Source: Streptomyces cellostaticus
GTDB lineage: Bacteria > Actinomycetota > Actinomycetes > Streptomycetales > Streptomycetaceae
Length of the DNA: 64,000 nt
NCBI RefSeq assembly: GCF_001513965.1
Contig: NZ_KQ948016.1
Coordinates: forward strand, 416,357-480,356
Direction: 5' to 3'
Shown: positions 53,590-63,094 of the stretch, piece after piece
Position numbering within the stretch: the first letter of the stretch is position 1
Layout: each line of letters starts with the position of its first letter
Made by a program: the position numbers and the translations under genes
The notes under the pieces: generated by a model
The model's database searches: none
The model's input: the letters and a program-made list of their open reading frames with translations, nothing else
Told to the model about the DNA's origin: nothing

Positions 53590-54951
53590 TCAGACCGCCG
53601 GGACGCAGCGGCCGTCCTCCGTGCGGTACTGCCACTTCGCGCCCTCGGTGACCAGTTCCCGCACGGCGTTGATGAACCGCTCGACATGCTCGTCCGGGGT
53701 GCCCGCACCGAAGCTGACCCGGATCGCGTTCAGGGACTTCTCGCCGGGTGCGGCCTCGGGGGCGCCGCACTCGCCCTGGGTCTGGGGGTCGGAGCCGAGG
53801 AGGGTGCGGACCAGGGGGTGGGCGCAGAAGAGGCCGTCGCGGACGCCGATGCCGTACTCGGCGGAGAGGGCGGCGGCGAAGTGGGAGCTGTTCCAGCCGT
53901 CCACCACGAAGCTGATCACGCCGACGCGTGGGGCGTCGTCGCCGAAGAGGGAGAGGATCCTGACCTCGGGGACCTCGGCGAGGCCCTCGCGGACCTGGGA
54001 GATCAGGTGCTGCTCGCGGGCCACGAGGGTGTCGAATCCGGCCTCCGTGAGGGCCTTGCAGGCGGAGGCGATGGAGTAGGCGCCGATGACGTTCGGGGAG
54101 CCGGCCTCGTGGCGGGCGGCGCTCTCGTGCCACTCCACGTCCACTCCCCCGTCCGTACGCCGGGTGACCTTGCGGCTGGCGCCGCCGCCCGCGAGGTACG
54201 GCTCCGCGGCCCGCAGCCAGTCGGCGCGGCCGGCCAGGGCGCCGGAGCCGAAGGGGGCGTACAGCTTGTGGCCGGAGAAGGCGACCCAGTCGACGTCCAG
54301 ATCCTTGACCGAGACCGGGTGGTGCGGGGCCAGCTGGGCGGCGTCCAGGACGATCCGGGCACCGTGCGCATGGGCCGCGGCGGCCAGCTCGCGCACCGGC
54401 CACAGCTCGCCGGTGACGTTGGAGGCGCCGGTGACGCAGACCAGGGCCGGGCCGTAGGGGTCGCGGTCGGCCAGGGCCCGCTCCAGGGTCTCGACGGCCT
54501 GCTGCGGGGTGCGCGGGGCGTTGAGGTAGGTGACGCGGGCGTCCTGCCAGGGCAGCAGGGAGGCGTGGTGCTCGGTCTCGAAGACGAAGACCTGGCAGTC
54601 GGCGGGGAGCGCACGGGCGAGGAGGTTGAGCGAGTCCGTGGTCGAGCGGGTGAAGATCACCTGGTCGTCGGCGCGGCAGTCGAGGAACTCTGCGACCGTC
54701 CTGCGGGCGTTCTCGAACAGGTCGGTGGAGAGCTGGGAGAGGTAGCCGGCGCCGCGGTGGACGCTGCCGTAGTACGGCGCGTACGCCGCCACGTCGTCCC
54801 AGACGCGCTGGAGGGCGGGGGCGCTGGCCGCGTAGTCGAGCGCGGCGTAGGTGACTTCGCCGCCGGTCACGAGCGGGACGGTGACATCCCGGCCGAGAAC
54901 GGGCAGAGGAGCACAAATGGCCTGGGTGGCGGCAGCGGTGGAGGCAGACAT
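53590..54951 (-). CDS. Class V aminotransferase / cysteine desulfurase-like PLP enzyme
   Basis: 453 residues. SufS-like fold: YAALDYAASAPALQRVWDDV, YGSVHRGAGYLS, VIFTRSTTDSLNLLARAL, FETEHHASLLPW, VTGASNVTGELWPV, LDAAQLAPHHPV, and PLP-lysine in AFSGHKLYAPFG. The desulfurase catalytic Cys loop is not obvious, so a transaminase, lyase or epimerase role is possible. ATG 54951 has an AGGAG site; the frame extends upstream (MSCICSHGD...) but without a Shine-Dalgarno sequence. No suf genes are adjacent. Confidence 0.86.
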   Translation of the reverse strand: MSASTAAATQAICAPLPVLGRDVTVPLVTGGEVTYAALDYAASAPALQRVWDDVAAYAPYYGSVHRGAGYLSQLSTDLFENARRTVAEFLDCRADDQVIFTRSTTDSLNLLARALPADCQVFVFETEHHASLLPWQDARVTYLNAPRTPQQAVETLERALADRDPYGPALVCVTGASNVTGELWPVRELAAAAHAHGARIVLDAAQLAPHHPVSVKDLDVDWVAFSGHKLYAPFGSGALAGRADWLRAAEPYLAGGGASRKVTRRTDGGVDVEWHESAARHEAGSPNVIGAYSIASACKALTEAGFDTLVAREQHLISQVREGLAEVPEVRILSLFGDDAPRVGVISFVVDGWNSSHFAAALSAEYGIGVRDGLFCAHPLVRTLLGSDPQTQGECGAPEAAPGEKSLNAIRVSFGAGTPDEHVERFINAVRELVTEGAKWQYRTEDGRCVPAV

Positions 54952-55254
54952 GGCGAACTCCTGTGAGGGGTAAGCGGAATCGCCGTGCGAGCAGATACAG
55001 CTCAAGCACGGAGAAAAGTGAAAGGGGTATGCGGAGGCGGGGCTCTACGCCCTATCGCATTCGCTTGCTCACAGAAGGCTCCCTCGACGACCAGGACCCC
55101 TGGTGTGCGAGGGGCCCGCGCTTGCCGTAGACCTCACTGCCTACGGCCTGGTCTTCACCCGGGGCACCCCGCCACGGACGGAGGGTTGCCGGACAGTCGG
55201 CCGGGGCCTCATGACTGTCACTCATGACCTGCCGGAAAACGTACGTGAAGTGAT
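54952..55254. other. Intergenic region between trpD and the aminotransferase
   Basis: About 300 bases, no supported gene. It contains a 7-bp inverted repeat GCCGTAG/CTACGGC (55124-55130 and 55141-55147) and the palindrome CCAGG-ACC-CCTGG (55091-55103). The aminotransferase promoter must lie near 54970-55060; no definite -10 was chosen. Confidence 0.4.
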
Positions 55255-55292
55255 CGCGGTCCCGCAACTCCTGTCCGGATCGCGGGACCGCG
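55255..55292 (-). terminator. Terminator of trpD
   Basis: An 11-bp perfect stem (55255-55265 and 55282-55292) with a 16-nt loop, just beyond the trpD stop. Confidence 0.75.
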
Positions 55293-55303
55293 CCTCGCAT
55301 CGC

Positions 55304-56368
55304 TCACGCGTTGCTGGCGGCCACCCAGCGCTCCAGCGCCCGCTTCGCCGCGCCCGAGTCGATCGACTCCGCGGCCTTGGCCATACCGGCCCGGAGCTGC
55401 TCGGCGAGCGTCCCGGGGCCGGGGTCCAGGGCCACGAGCGCCGCCGCCGAGTTCAGCAGTACGGCGTCCCTCACGGGCCCCTTCTCGCCGTCCAGCAGCC
55501 GGCGGGCGACCTCCGCGTTGTACGACGGGTCGCCACCCCGCAGTGCCTCCACCGGCACCAGCTCGAGGCCGACGTCGCGCGGGTCGAAGGTCTCCTCGGC
55601 GACCTTGCCGTCCCGGACGATCCACACCCGGGAGGTGGCCGTCGTGGTCAGCTCGTCGAGACCGTCGTTGCCGCGGAACACGAGGGAGGAGTTGCCGCGC
55701 TCGGCGAAGACACCCGCGACGACCGGCGCCATCCGCGGATCCGCGACACCGACCGCCTGGGCCCGCACCCGGGCGGGGTTGGTCAGCGGGCCGAGGATGT
55801 TGAACACCGTGCGGATGCCCAACTGGCCGCGCGCGGCGCCCACATGGCGCAGGGCCGGGTGGAACTTGATCGCGAAGCAGAAGGTGATTCCGGCCTCCTG
55901 AGCCACCTCGACCACCCGCCGCGGGGTCAGCTCGAGGTTGACGCCGAGCTTCTCCAGGACGTCCGAGGCACCGGACGCGGAGGATGCGGCCCGGTTGCCG
56001 TGCTTGACGACCGTGGCGCCCGTGCCGGCGACGACGATCGCCGACATGGTGGAGATGTTGACGGTCTTGGCGCCGTCGCCGCCGGTGCCGACGATGTCCA
56101 CCGTCCGCCCGGGCACCTCGATCACGTTGGCGTGCTCGTACATCGTCCGGACGAGCCCGTTGATCTCCTCGACGGTCTCACCCTTGGCCCTGAGGGCCAC
56201 CACGAATCCGGCGATCTGCGCGTCGGTCGCCTCGCCCCGCATGATCCGGTCCAGCGCCCACGCCGTCGCGTCGGCGCTCTGGTCGCGTCCGTCGAGCAGG
56301 GCGTTCAGTACCGCGGGCCAGGAACGGCCCGCCGCGGTGTCGCCTCCAGCGGGGGTCACAGCGCTCAT
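55304..56368 (-). CDS. trpD: Anthranilate phosphoribosyltransferase
   Basis: 354 residues. It transfers phosphoribose from PRPP to anthranilate, the second step of tryptophan synthesis. Motifs: [20 protein letters not shown] (PRPP site), [20 protein letters not shown] (anthranilate site), [18 protein letters not shown] and [13 protein letters not shown]. An AGGAG site precedes ATG 56368. As in M. tuberculosis (Rv2192c) it sits beside the cytochrome bc1/oxidase genes rather than with other trp genes. Confidence 0.97.
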   Translation of the reverse strand: MSAVTPAGGDTAAGRSWPAVLNALLDGRDQSADATAWALDRIMRGEATDAQIAGFVVALRAKGETVEEINGLVRTMYEHANVIEVPGRTVDIVGTGGDGAKTVNISTMSAIVVAGTGATVVKHGNRAASSASGASDVLEKLGVNLELTPRRVVEVAQEAGITFCFAIKFHPALRHVGAARGQLGIRTVFNILGPLTNPARVRAQAVGVADPRMAPVVAGVFAERGNSSLVFRGNDGLDELTTTATSRVWIVRDGKVAEETFDPRDVGLELVPVEALRGGDPSYNAEVARRLLDGEKGPVRDAVLLNSAAALVALDPGPGTLAEQLRAGMAKAAESIDSGAAKRALERWVAASNA

Positions 56369-56429
56369 CAGCCGCTCCTGTGTCGTAGAAAAACAGTCTG
56401 ATCCCACCCTATCCAGCCGCGGACACGGC

Positions 56430-56464
56430 GAAGGGCCCCGTCCGTAAGCCGGACGGGGCCCTTC
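56430..56464 (-). terminator. Terminator of the qcrCAB operon
   Basis: A 15-bp perfect stem (56430-56444 and 56450-56464) with a 5-nt loop, 24 bases after the qcrB stop. Confidence 0.88.
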
Positions 56465-56487
56465 AGCGTGGCGTGGCGACGCGGGGA

Positions 56488-58125
56488 TCAGTGGTGGCCG
56501 TGGCCGCTCGTGATCTCCTTGTACTCCTCTACGGACGGCTTCGGGATCTGGTTGTCCTCGCCGTAGTAGGCGTTGCTGAGCTTGACGCGCAGCTTCTCGG
56601 ACGTCTTCACCTTCCGCTCGACACCGTTCTCGTCGACCGTCGGGCCGATCTCGGCCGGCTCGTACTGGTGGTGCGCCGTGAGGGTGTGCAGCTGCTCCTG
56701 GCTGAGCGGCTCGTGGACCTCGATGAACTCACCGTGCGGCAGGCGCTTGATGATGCCGGTCTCGCGACCGTGCAGCACCTTGTCGTGGTCGCGGCGCTGC
56801 AGGCCGAGGCAGATCCGCTTGGTGGCGATGAACGCGATGACCGGTCCGGCGAAGAAGAAGATCCGGACGAACCAGGTCACGTCGTTGATCGACAGGTTGA
56901 AGTGGGTGGCGATGAGGTCGTTGCCACCGCCGACCAGGCCGACCATGTACACGGTGACCCAGGCGACACCGAACGCGGTACGCGTCGGGGCGTTGCGCGG
57001 GCGGTCCAGGATGTGGTGCTCGCTCTTGTCACCGGTGACCCAGGACTCGATGAACGGGTACAGCGCGATCGCCGCGAGCACCAGGCCGAAGAGCATCAGC
57101 GGGATGAACACGCCCAGGACGAGCGTGTGGCCCCAGAAGTTGATCTCCCAGCCCGGCATGTAGCGGACCAGACCCTCGGCGAAGCCCATGTACCAGTCGG
57201 GCTGGGCGCCGGTGGACACCTGGTCGGGCCGGTAGGGACCCATGGCCCAGATCGGGTTGATCTGGGTCACCGCGGCGATGGCCGCGATCACACCGAAGAC
57301 CAGGAAGAAGAAGCCGCCCGCCTTGGCCATGTACACCGGCAGCAGCGGCATGCCGACGACGTTCTTCTCGCTCTTTCCGGGACCCGCGAACTGCGTGTGC
57401 TTGTGGTAGAAGACCAGGATCAGGTGGCCCACCATCAGGCCGAGCATGATGCCCGGCAGCAGCAGGATGTGGATCGAGTAGAACCGCGCCACGAAGTCGT
57501 GGCCGGGGAACTCGCCGCCGAAGAGGAAGAACGAGATGTACGAGCCGACGATCGGCATCGACAGGATCGCGCCCTCGGTGAAGCGGACACCGGTGCCGGA
57601 GAGCAGGTCGTCCGGGAGCGAGTAACCGGTGAAGCCGGTGAACATGCCGAGGACGAACAGCAGGAAGCCGAACAGCCAGTTGATCTCACGCGGCTTGCGG
57701 AACGCGCCGGTGAAGAACACGCGCATCATGTGCACGAACATGCCGGCGAGGAAGATCAGCGCGGCCCAGTGGTGGATCTGCCGGATGAGCAGACCACCGC
57801 GCACGTCGAAGGAGATGTGCAGGGTCGAGCTGAACGCCTCGGACATCAGCTGTCCCTGGAGCGGGACGTAGCTGCCGTGGTACTCCACCTCGTTCATCGA
57901 CGGGTGGAAGAACAGCGTCAGATAGACACCGGTCAGGATGATGATGAGGAAGCTGTACATGCAGACTTCGCCCAACATGAACGACCAGTGGTCGGGGAAG
58001 ATCTTGCGCATGTTGGACTTGGCCAGGGAGTAGATCCCGAGCCGTCCGTCGGCCCAGTCGGCGACCCGCTCGCCGGCCGGTGCCTTCCCGCGAGAGCGGG
58101 CCTCTTCGTTCGGTGTAGTGCTCAT
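56488..58125 (-). CDS. qcrB: Cytochrome bc1 subunit b
   Basis: 545 residues with eight or more membrane helices. Haem-ligand histidines are in [20 protein letters not shown] and the later [24 protein letters not shown]. The Qo motif region includes [16 protein letters not shown] and the PEW-like PDWYMG. The C-terminus has the actinobacterial extension ([15 protein letters not shown]...SGHGHH). It oxidises menaquinol in the bcc-aa3 supercomplex. Its start overlaps the qcrA stop by four bases; GGGAG precedes the ATG. Confidence 0.97.
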   Translation of the reverse strand: MSTTPNEEARSRGKAPAGERVADWADGRLGIYSLAKSNMRKIFPDHWSFMLGEVCMYSFLIIILTGVYLTLFFHPSMNEVEYHGSYVPLQGQLMSEAFSSTLHISFDVRGGLLIRQIHHWAALIFLAGMFVHMMRVFFTGAFRKPREINWLFGFLLFVLGMFTGFTGYSLPDDLLSGTGVRFTEGAILSMPIVGSYISFFLFGGEFPGHDFVARFYSIHILLLPGIMLGLMVGHLILVFYHKHTQFAGPGKSEKNVVGMPLLPVYMAKAGGFFFLVFGVIAAIAAVTQINPIWAMGPYRPDQVSTGAQPDWYMGFAEGLVRYMPGWEINFWGHTLVLGVFIPLMLFGLVLAAIALYPFIESWVTGDKSEHHILDRPRNAPTRTAFGVAWVTVYMVGLVGGGNDLIATHFNLSINDVTWFVRIFFFAGPVIAFIATKRICLGLQRRDHDKVLHGRETGIIKRLPHGEFIEVHEPLSQEQLHTLTAHHQYEPAEIGPTVDENGVERKVKTSEKLRVKLSNAYYGEDNQIPKPSVEEYKEITSGHGHH

Positions 58126-59180
58126 CCGCGCTCCCAGAATGCAGGACCGACGGGCTCCTCGAAGTCGCCGAGCGCCTGGAGGTAACCCTCGTCGTTCACG
58201 CCGATGCGCAGCTGCGGCAGGGCGTGACCGGCGGGGCCGAAGATCACTCGGGCACCGTCGGAGAGGTCGAAGGTGGACTGGTGGCACGGGCACAGCACGT
58301 GGTGCGTCTGCTGCTCGTACAGGGAGATCGGGCAGCCGACGTGGGTGCAGATCTTCGAGAACGCGACGATGCCCTCGTGCGACCACTGGAGCTCGCGCTT
58401 GTCCTTGATGTTGTCCGGCTGCAGCCGGATGATCATCAGGGCCGCCTTGGCGATCTCGTTCTGGAACTCCTCGTCGGTCTCCTCCAGGCCCTCGGGCTTG
58501 GCGAAGGTCAGCGAACCGACGGCGACGTCCTCGGGACGCAGCGGCTGGTTCGTGTTCATGTTGACGAGCAGCTTGCCCTTGGCCCACAGCGTGTGGCGCA
58601 GCGAGGTGCCGGGCAGCGGTCCGAGGTCGCGCAGCAGCATGACGCCGGAGAGCGGCACCAGGGCCAGCGCGCCGAACATCGTGGTGCGGATCAGCCCGCG
58701 GCGGCCGATCGCCGACTCCTTGGCACCCTGCTTGAAGTCCGCGTGGACCTTCGCACGGACCTCGGGGGACGCCGCGATCGGGTGACGCTCGTCGGCGACC
58801 TCCACGTCGGACATCAGGGTGCGGGCCCAGTGGACCGCGCCCGCGCCGATGCAGAACAGCGCCGTGCCGAGGGTCAGACCGAGCGCGAAGTTCAGCGCGC
58901 TGATGTGCCCGATCGGGAAGACGAAGATCGACTTGTCGTGCGGGATCGTCACGTACGAGACGATGAAGCCGACGGTGGCCAGCATCGACACCGTGAACAG
59001 CAGGGCGACGACGCGCTCGGACCGCTTGGCGGCCCGCTCGTCGATGTCCTGGATCCGGTGCTCGTGGGGCGGCAGCCCCGGGTCCGCGAACGGGTTCTCC
59101 TCGTCCGCGACGCTCACGGCGACGTGCGCGTGCTCCTGCTCAGCGGGCAGGTTCTCTTCTGGAATGTCTTGGCTACTCAT
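58122..59180 (-). CDS. qcrA: Rieske iron-sulfur subunit of bc1
   Basis: 352 residues. Actinobacterial type with three membrane helices (near 59-79, 93-115 and 166-184), the last twin-Arg-like segment being IGRRGLIRTTMFGALALVPL. The Rieske domain has CTHVGC (278-283) and CPCH (297-300). It carries electrons from menaquinol to the dihaem cytochrome c. ATG 59180 overlaps the qcrC stop. Confidence 0.96.
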   Translation of the reverse strand: MSSQDIPEENLPAEQEHAHVAVSVADEENPFADPGLPPHEHRIQDIDERAAKRSERVVALLFTVSMLATVGFIVSYVTIPHDKSIFVFPIGHISALNFALGLTLGTALFCIGAGAVHWARTLMSDVEVADERHPIAASPEVRAKVHADFKQGAKESAIGRRGLIRTTMFGALALVPLSGVMLLRDLGPLPGTSLRHTLWAKGKLLVNMNTNQPLRPEDVAVGSLTFAKPEGLEETDEEFQNEIAKAALMIIRLQPDNIKDKRELQWSHEGIVAFSKICTHVGCPISLYEQQTHHVLCPCHQSTFDLSDGARVIFGPAGHALPQLRIGVNDEGYLQALGDFEEPVGPAFWERG

Positions 59181-59989
59181 GACTTCTTGGCCTTTGCGGT
59201 CCGAGCGGCGACCCAGACGGCTACCGCGATCAGGGCGCCGAGGCCGAAGATCCACGCGAACAGGCCCTCGGTGACCGGCCCGAGGCCGCCCAGTTCCATG
59301 CCGCCCGGCTGCTCAGTCTCGCTGCTGTTGATCGCGTGCAGGTACGCGATGATGTCCTTCTTGTTCTTCTCCGACAGCGTGGTGTCGGGGAAGGACGGCA
59401 TGTTCTGCGGGCCCGTCTGCATGGCCTCGTAGATGTGCTTCGGGTCGACGCCCGTCAGGTCCGGCGCGAACTTGCCCTTGGTGAGGGCACCGCCCTTGCC
59501 GGTGAAGTTGTGGCACTGCGCGCAGTTGGTGCGGAACAGCTCGCCACCCTTGCCGATGTCCGCGCCGTCCGGGCCGTACTGCTGCTTCGTCGGCACGCTC
59601 GGGCCGGCGCCCAGCGACGCGATGTACGCGGCGAGCTGGTCGATCTGGGCCTGCGTGTAGATGTTCTTCTTCTTGACGACCTGCGGGCCCTGCGAGGTGG
59701 CGGCCGGCATACGGCCGGTCGCGACCTGGAAGTCCACGGCCGCGGCGCCGACGCCGACCAGGCTCGGGCCGTCGGAGGAGCCCTGGCCACCGGTGCCGTG
59801 GCAGCTGGCGCAGCCGACCTCGTAGAGCTTCTTGCCCTCCTTGATGGTCAGGGACTGGGAGGTTTCATCGGCCTGCGCCTTGCTCGCGGGTGCGAACGCG
59901 GCGTACAGCCCCCCAGTGGCCGCCAGCGCGAAGAGTAGGACGACGACCGCCGCCAGCGGATGGCGTCGTCGTGCGGAGAGCTTTTTCAC
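59177..59989 (-). CDS. qcrC: Dihaem cytochrome c subunit of bc1
   Basis: 270 residues. An N-terminal hydrophobic anchor/signal, two CxxCH haem sites (Cys60-His64 and Cys156-His160) in two homologous c-domains, and a C-terminal membrane helix (LFAWIFGLGALIAVAVWVAA). This fused dihaem c1 replaces soluble cytochrome c in actinobacteria and passes electrons straight to oxidase subunit II. It is the first gene of qcrCAB, 62 bases after ctaE. Confidence 0.97.
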   Translation of the reverse strand: MKKLSARRRHPLAAVVVLLFALAATGGLYAAFAPASKAQADETSQSLTIKEGKKLYEVGCASCHGTGGQGSSDGPSLVGVGAAAVDFQVATGRMPAATSQGPQVVKKKNIYTQAQIDQLAAYIASLGAGPSVPTKQQYGPDGADIGKGGELFRTNCAQCHNFTGKGGALTKGKFAPDLTGVDPKHIYEAMQTGPQNMPSFPDTTLSEKNKKDIIAYLHAINSSETEQPGGMELGGLGPVTEGLFAWIFGLGALIAVAVWVAARTAKAKKS

Positions 59990-60051
59990 GGATTACCCCG
60001 GTGTCAGGATCTTCTGCGTCGATGCTTCTGGATGTGCGGGAGCGGTCCCGG

Positions 60052-60672
60052 CTACTTGATCAGGTAGATCGTGGCGAAAAGGCCGATCCAGACCACGTCG
60101 ACGAAGTGCCAGTAGTAGGACACGACAATGGCTGCGGTCGCCTGCTCGTGCGTGAACCTCTTGGCCGCGTAGGTACGGCCGAGGACGAACAGGAAGGCGA
60201 TGAGGCCGCCCGTCACGTGCATGCCGTGGAAGCCGGTGGTCAGGTAGAACACCGAGCCGTACGGGTCGGAGGACAGGGAGATCCCGTCCTTCTTCACCAG
60301 CTCCGTGTACTCGTAGATCTGACCGCCGATGAAGATCGCACCCATGATGAAGGTGAGGATGAACCAGCCACGGAGCTTCTTCACGTCCCCGCGCTCGGCG
60401 GCGAACACGCCGAGCTGGCAGGTGAGCGAGGAGAGCACCAGGATCGTGGTGTTCGTCGCGGAGAAGGGCACATTGAGCGCCTCGGCCATGTGCTTCCAGT
60501 GCGCCGGACCCGTCACCGATCGCAGGGTGAAGTACATCGCGAAGAGGGCCGCGAAGAACATCAGCTCGGAACTCAGCCAGATGATGGTTCCGACGCTGGT
60601 GAGGTTCGGCCGGTTGACCGACGGGTGCGCGTGCCCGGTTTCTACTGTCGTTGCTGTCGCCACGACCGACAT
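60052..60672 (-). CDS. ctaE: Cytochrome c oxidase subunit III
   Basis: 206 residues, five membrane helices. Typical blocks: [66 protein letters not shown] and [22 protein letters not shown]. It lies directly upstream of qcrCAB on the same strand, as in other actinobacteria. Confidence 0.96.
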   Translation of the reverse strand: MSVVATATTVETGHAHPSVNRPNLTSVGTIIWLSSELMFFAALFAMYFTLRSVTGPAHWKHMAEALNVPFSATNTTILVLSSLTCQLGVFAAERGDVKKLRGWFILTFIMGAIFIGGQIYEYTELVKKDGISLSSDPYGSVFYLTTGFHGMHVTGGLIAFLFVLGRTYAAKRFTHEQATAAIVVSYYWHFVDVVWIGLFATIYLIK

Positions 60673-60818
60673 TATGTCGGTCGCTTATCCCGCCCTCACT
60701 CCGGGGGGTGCCGTTCGGAGTGTTGCTGCCCGCCGAACCGGTGTTGACGTGGTGTTCATGGGAGTAACATCCGCCCCAAACGGCCCTGTCCGTACGACGC
60801 TGACGTCCCGGAGGAAGC

Positions 60819-61220
60819 ATGCAGCCGACCGCTACGGTGCTGGTGTACAGCGACGACTCCAACACGCGCGAACAGGTGCGGTTGGCCTCCGGCCGTAGGC
60901 CCGCTCCTGATGTTCCCCTGGTCGAGTTCCTGGAGTGTGCGACTCCTGAGGCGGTGCTGCGCGAGCTGGGCAAGGGCGGCATCGATGTCTGTGTGCTCGA
61001 CGGCGAGGCCGTGCCCATGGGGGGCATGGGGGTGTGCCGGCAGATCAAGGATGAGGTGTTCAACTGTCCGCCGGTGCTTCTGTTGATGGGGCGGCCTCAG
61101 GATGCATGGCTGGCCACGTGGAGTCGGGCTGACGCGGCGGTCACCTTGCCGGTGGATCCGGTGGAGTTTGCGGCTGCCCTGGCTGGTCTGCTCCGTCAGA
61201 AGCGGTTGCTGAGCGCCTAG
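60819..61220 (+). CDS. Atypical receiver-domain protein
   Basis: 133 residues, one domain. It has a receiver-like fold with an acidic pair (VYSDDSNTREQV, residues 12-13), a possible phospho-acceptor Asp61 (DVCVLDGEAVPMGG) and VCRQIKDEVFNCPPVLLLMG. The usual C-terminal Lys (KP motif) is absent; LPVDPVEF takes its place. There is no output domain. GGAGGAAG precedes the ATG. It is divergent from ctaE within the oxidase cluster, a position kept in other Streptomyces as I recall. Role unknown. Confidence 0.8.
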   Translation: MQPTATVLVYSDDSNTREQVRLASGRRPAPDVPLVEFLECATPEAVLRELGKGGIDVCVLDGEAVPMGGMGVCRQIKDEVFNCPPVLLLMGRPQDAWLATWSRADAAVTLPVDPVEFAAALAGLLRQKRLLSA

Positions 61221-61262
61221 GAGCTCGGGGCGCGAGGGTACGGGCGCGAGTGCCGGTCGTGT

Positions 61263-61301
61263 GTGGCTGGTCGCGCAGTTCCCCGCGCCCCTGTGGGGCG
61301 C
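61263..61301 (-). repeat. Dispersed 3'-end repeat, copy D, with terminator hairpin
   Basis: Thirty bases (61263-61292) identical to copy C, running into GCGCCCC-TGT-GGGGCGC (61285-61301). The hairpin abuts the stop codon of the L,D-transpeptidase at 61302. Confidence 0.8.
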
Positions 61302-62564
61302 TCACACCGCTGTTGGCTGGAGGCGCAACGCATCCTGTGGTGCCGGGCCCTCCGGGGTGCCGTTGATGAGGGCGCTGCCTGTGCGCCACTTCTTCCAGTC
61401 GACGTTCCAGTCGCCGAAGCCGTTGCCGAAGGGTTCCATCGGGTCGCCGTTGGAGTTCACGACCTTGACGATGTCGCCCTCGTGGATGTGGTCGAAGAAC
61501 CATTCGGCGTTGCCGGTGCTCATGCCCGTGCAGCCGTGGCTGACGTTCTCGTAGCCCTGGGAGCCCACGGACCAGGGCGCGGCGTGGACGTATTCGCCGG
61601 ACCAGGTCACCCGGGTGGCGTAGTAGACCGGCAGGTCGTAGGAGTCCGCGCTGCCCTCGGCGATGCCGACCGTGGCGCCGCGCATCCGTACGAAGTACTG
61701 CTTGGCCAGGACCACCTTGACGCCGTTGCGGGTCTCGTAGCCGGGCTTGCCCGTGGTGACGGGGATCTGGTTGATCACCTGGCCGTTCTCGAAGAACGTC
61801 AGCTGGTGGGCCGAGGCGTCCGTGACGACCTCGATCCGGTTACCGGTGGTGATCTTCAGGGCCTTGGACTTGCCGCCCCAGAGACGGTCGCTGATCTTTA
61901 CGCCGTCCAGGTTGCTGTGCACCTGGATCGTGGCGTGCGAGGGCCAGTACTCCTTGGGGCGGTAGTGGAGTTCCTTGTCGCTCACCCAGTACCAGGAGCC
62001 CTGCACGGCCGGTGTGGAGTCCACCCTGAGGGCGCGTTCGACGACGGCCCGCTGTGCCTTGTCCTTGACCTCGTGGTCGAGTTGGGCGGTGAGGGGCTGT
62101 CCGACGCCGTACTCGCCCGCGTCCGGCCCGAAGGTGACGTTCAGGCGCTTCTGGGCGGTCGGCCTGCTGGTGTCGAAGGCGAGGACCCGGCGGCCGGGCG
62201 CACCGTCCTCGTCCTCCGTGCTCACCGTGACCGTGTAGTGGGCGTTGGCGGCCAGCGGGGAGGTGCTGTGCCAGCGGCTCCCGTCGGCGGCGAGTTCGCC
62301 CGCCACATAGCGCCCTGTGGAGTCCTGGGCGGTGACGTCGGTGATACGGCCGTCATCGCTGTTGGCGGTGACCTCCAGCGGCTTGTCCGGGTCGGCCCGC
62401 TTTCCCGCACCGGTGGGGCCGTTGAAGGAAATCTGGTCCGCTGCGTCGTACGGCTTGGCCGACAGGGGGTTGCCGTCCGAACCGCAGCCGGTGACGCCCG
62501 CGCCGAGGGCGGTCACCAGCAGGGCGCAGCTGACGACGGTGCGGGTCCGCGGAGTGTGGTTCAT
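61302..62564 (-). CDS. L,D-transpeptidase lipoprotein
   Basis: 420 residues. Lipobox VTGC with Cys27, then two Ig-like domains (about 40-240) and a YkuD catalytic domain with SHGCTGMST (Cys345) and HAAPWSVGSQG. It forms 3-3 cross-links in peptidoglycan, as in mycobacterial Ldt enzymes of the same layout. It is flanked by oxidase genes but has its own terminator (copy D). Confidence 0.94.
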   Translation of the reverse strand: MNHTPRTRTVVSCALLVTALGAGVTGCGSDGNPLSAKPYDAADQISFNGPTGAGKRADPDKPLEVTANSDDGRITDVTAQDSTGRYVAGELAADGSRWHSTSPLAANAHYTVTVSTEDEDGAPGRRVLAFDTSRPTAQKRLNVTFGPDAGEYGVGQPLTAQLDHEVKDKAQRAVVERALRVDSTPAVQGSWYWVSDKELHYRPKEYWPSHATIQVHSNLDGVKISDRLWGGKSKALKITTGNRIEVVTDASAHQLTFFENGQVINQIPVTTGKPGYETRNGVKVVLAKQYFVRMRGATVGIAEGSADSYDLPVYYATRVTWSGEYVHAAPWSVGSQGYENVSHGCTGMSTGNAEWFFDHIHEGDIVKVVNSNGDPMEPFGNGFGDWNVDWKKWRTGSALINGTPEGPAPQDALRLQPTAV

Positions 62565-62641
62565 ACGATCACGCTATGAGGTGCAGACCCTACTGGCACG
62601 GTACGTAACTCGTACGAGGGACAGACACTGCTGCAAAGGCA

Positions 62642-62677
62642 GGAGCCCGGACTCTCCTGACGGAGTGTCCGGGCTCC
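62642..62677 (-). terminator. Terminator of the ctaD-ctaF transcript
   Basis: An 11-bp perfect stem (62642-62652 and 62667-62677) with a short inner TCC/GGA pairing, 19 bases beyond the ctaF stop. Confidence 0.85.
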
Positions 62678-62695
62678 CGGTGTGCTCGGTGCGTG

Positions 62696-63094
62696 CTACT
62701 GGGTGCGGTTCTCACCGCGGTAGTACTCGAACACCCAGCCGAACAGGCCGATCATGATGATCGGTGCCGAGAAGTACAGCAGCCACCAGCCGACCGCGAC
62801 ACCGAGGAAGGCCAGCGCGCCGCCGACGGCCAGGGCGAGCGGCTGCCAGCTGTGCGGGCTGAAGAAGCCCAGCTCGCCCGCGCCGTCCGCGACGTCGGCC
62901 TCCTTGTCGTCCTGGGCACCCGCGTCGACCCGCTTGGCGGTGAAGCCCAGGTAGAAGCCGGCCATGACGAGCAGACCGAAGGACAGGAAGAGCGCCGTGG
63001 TACCGGCCGGCTCCTTCGACCACACGCCATACACGATGGCCATGATCAGGATGAAGACGCTCAGCCAGATGAACATCCGACCCTGGATCTTCAC
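62696..63094 (-). CDS. ctaF: Actinobacterial cytochrome c oxidase subunit IV
   Basis: 132 residues with four membrane helices in two pairs (about 10-50 and 78-118), a charged loop ([18 protein letters not shown]) between them and the typical C-terminal [12 protein letters not shown]. CtaF is an assembly and stability subunit of the aa3 oxidase. It overlaps ctaD by four bases. Confidence 0.95.
   Translation of the reverse strand: MKIQGRMFIWLSVFILIMAIVYGVWSKEPAGTTALFLSFGLLVMAGFYLGFTAKRVDAGAQDDKEADVADGAGELGFFSPHSWQPLALAVGGALAFLGVAVGWWLLYFSAPIIMIGLFGWVFEYYRGENRTQ

Noticed and set aside
54951..55005. Cys-containing N-terminal extension or leader peptide (MSCICSHGD...) before the aminotransferase
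   Set aside because: It is in frame without a stop and lacks a ribosome site, while ATG 54951 has a good one.
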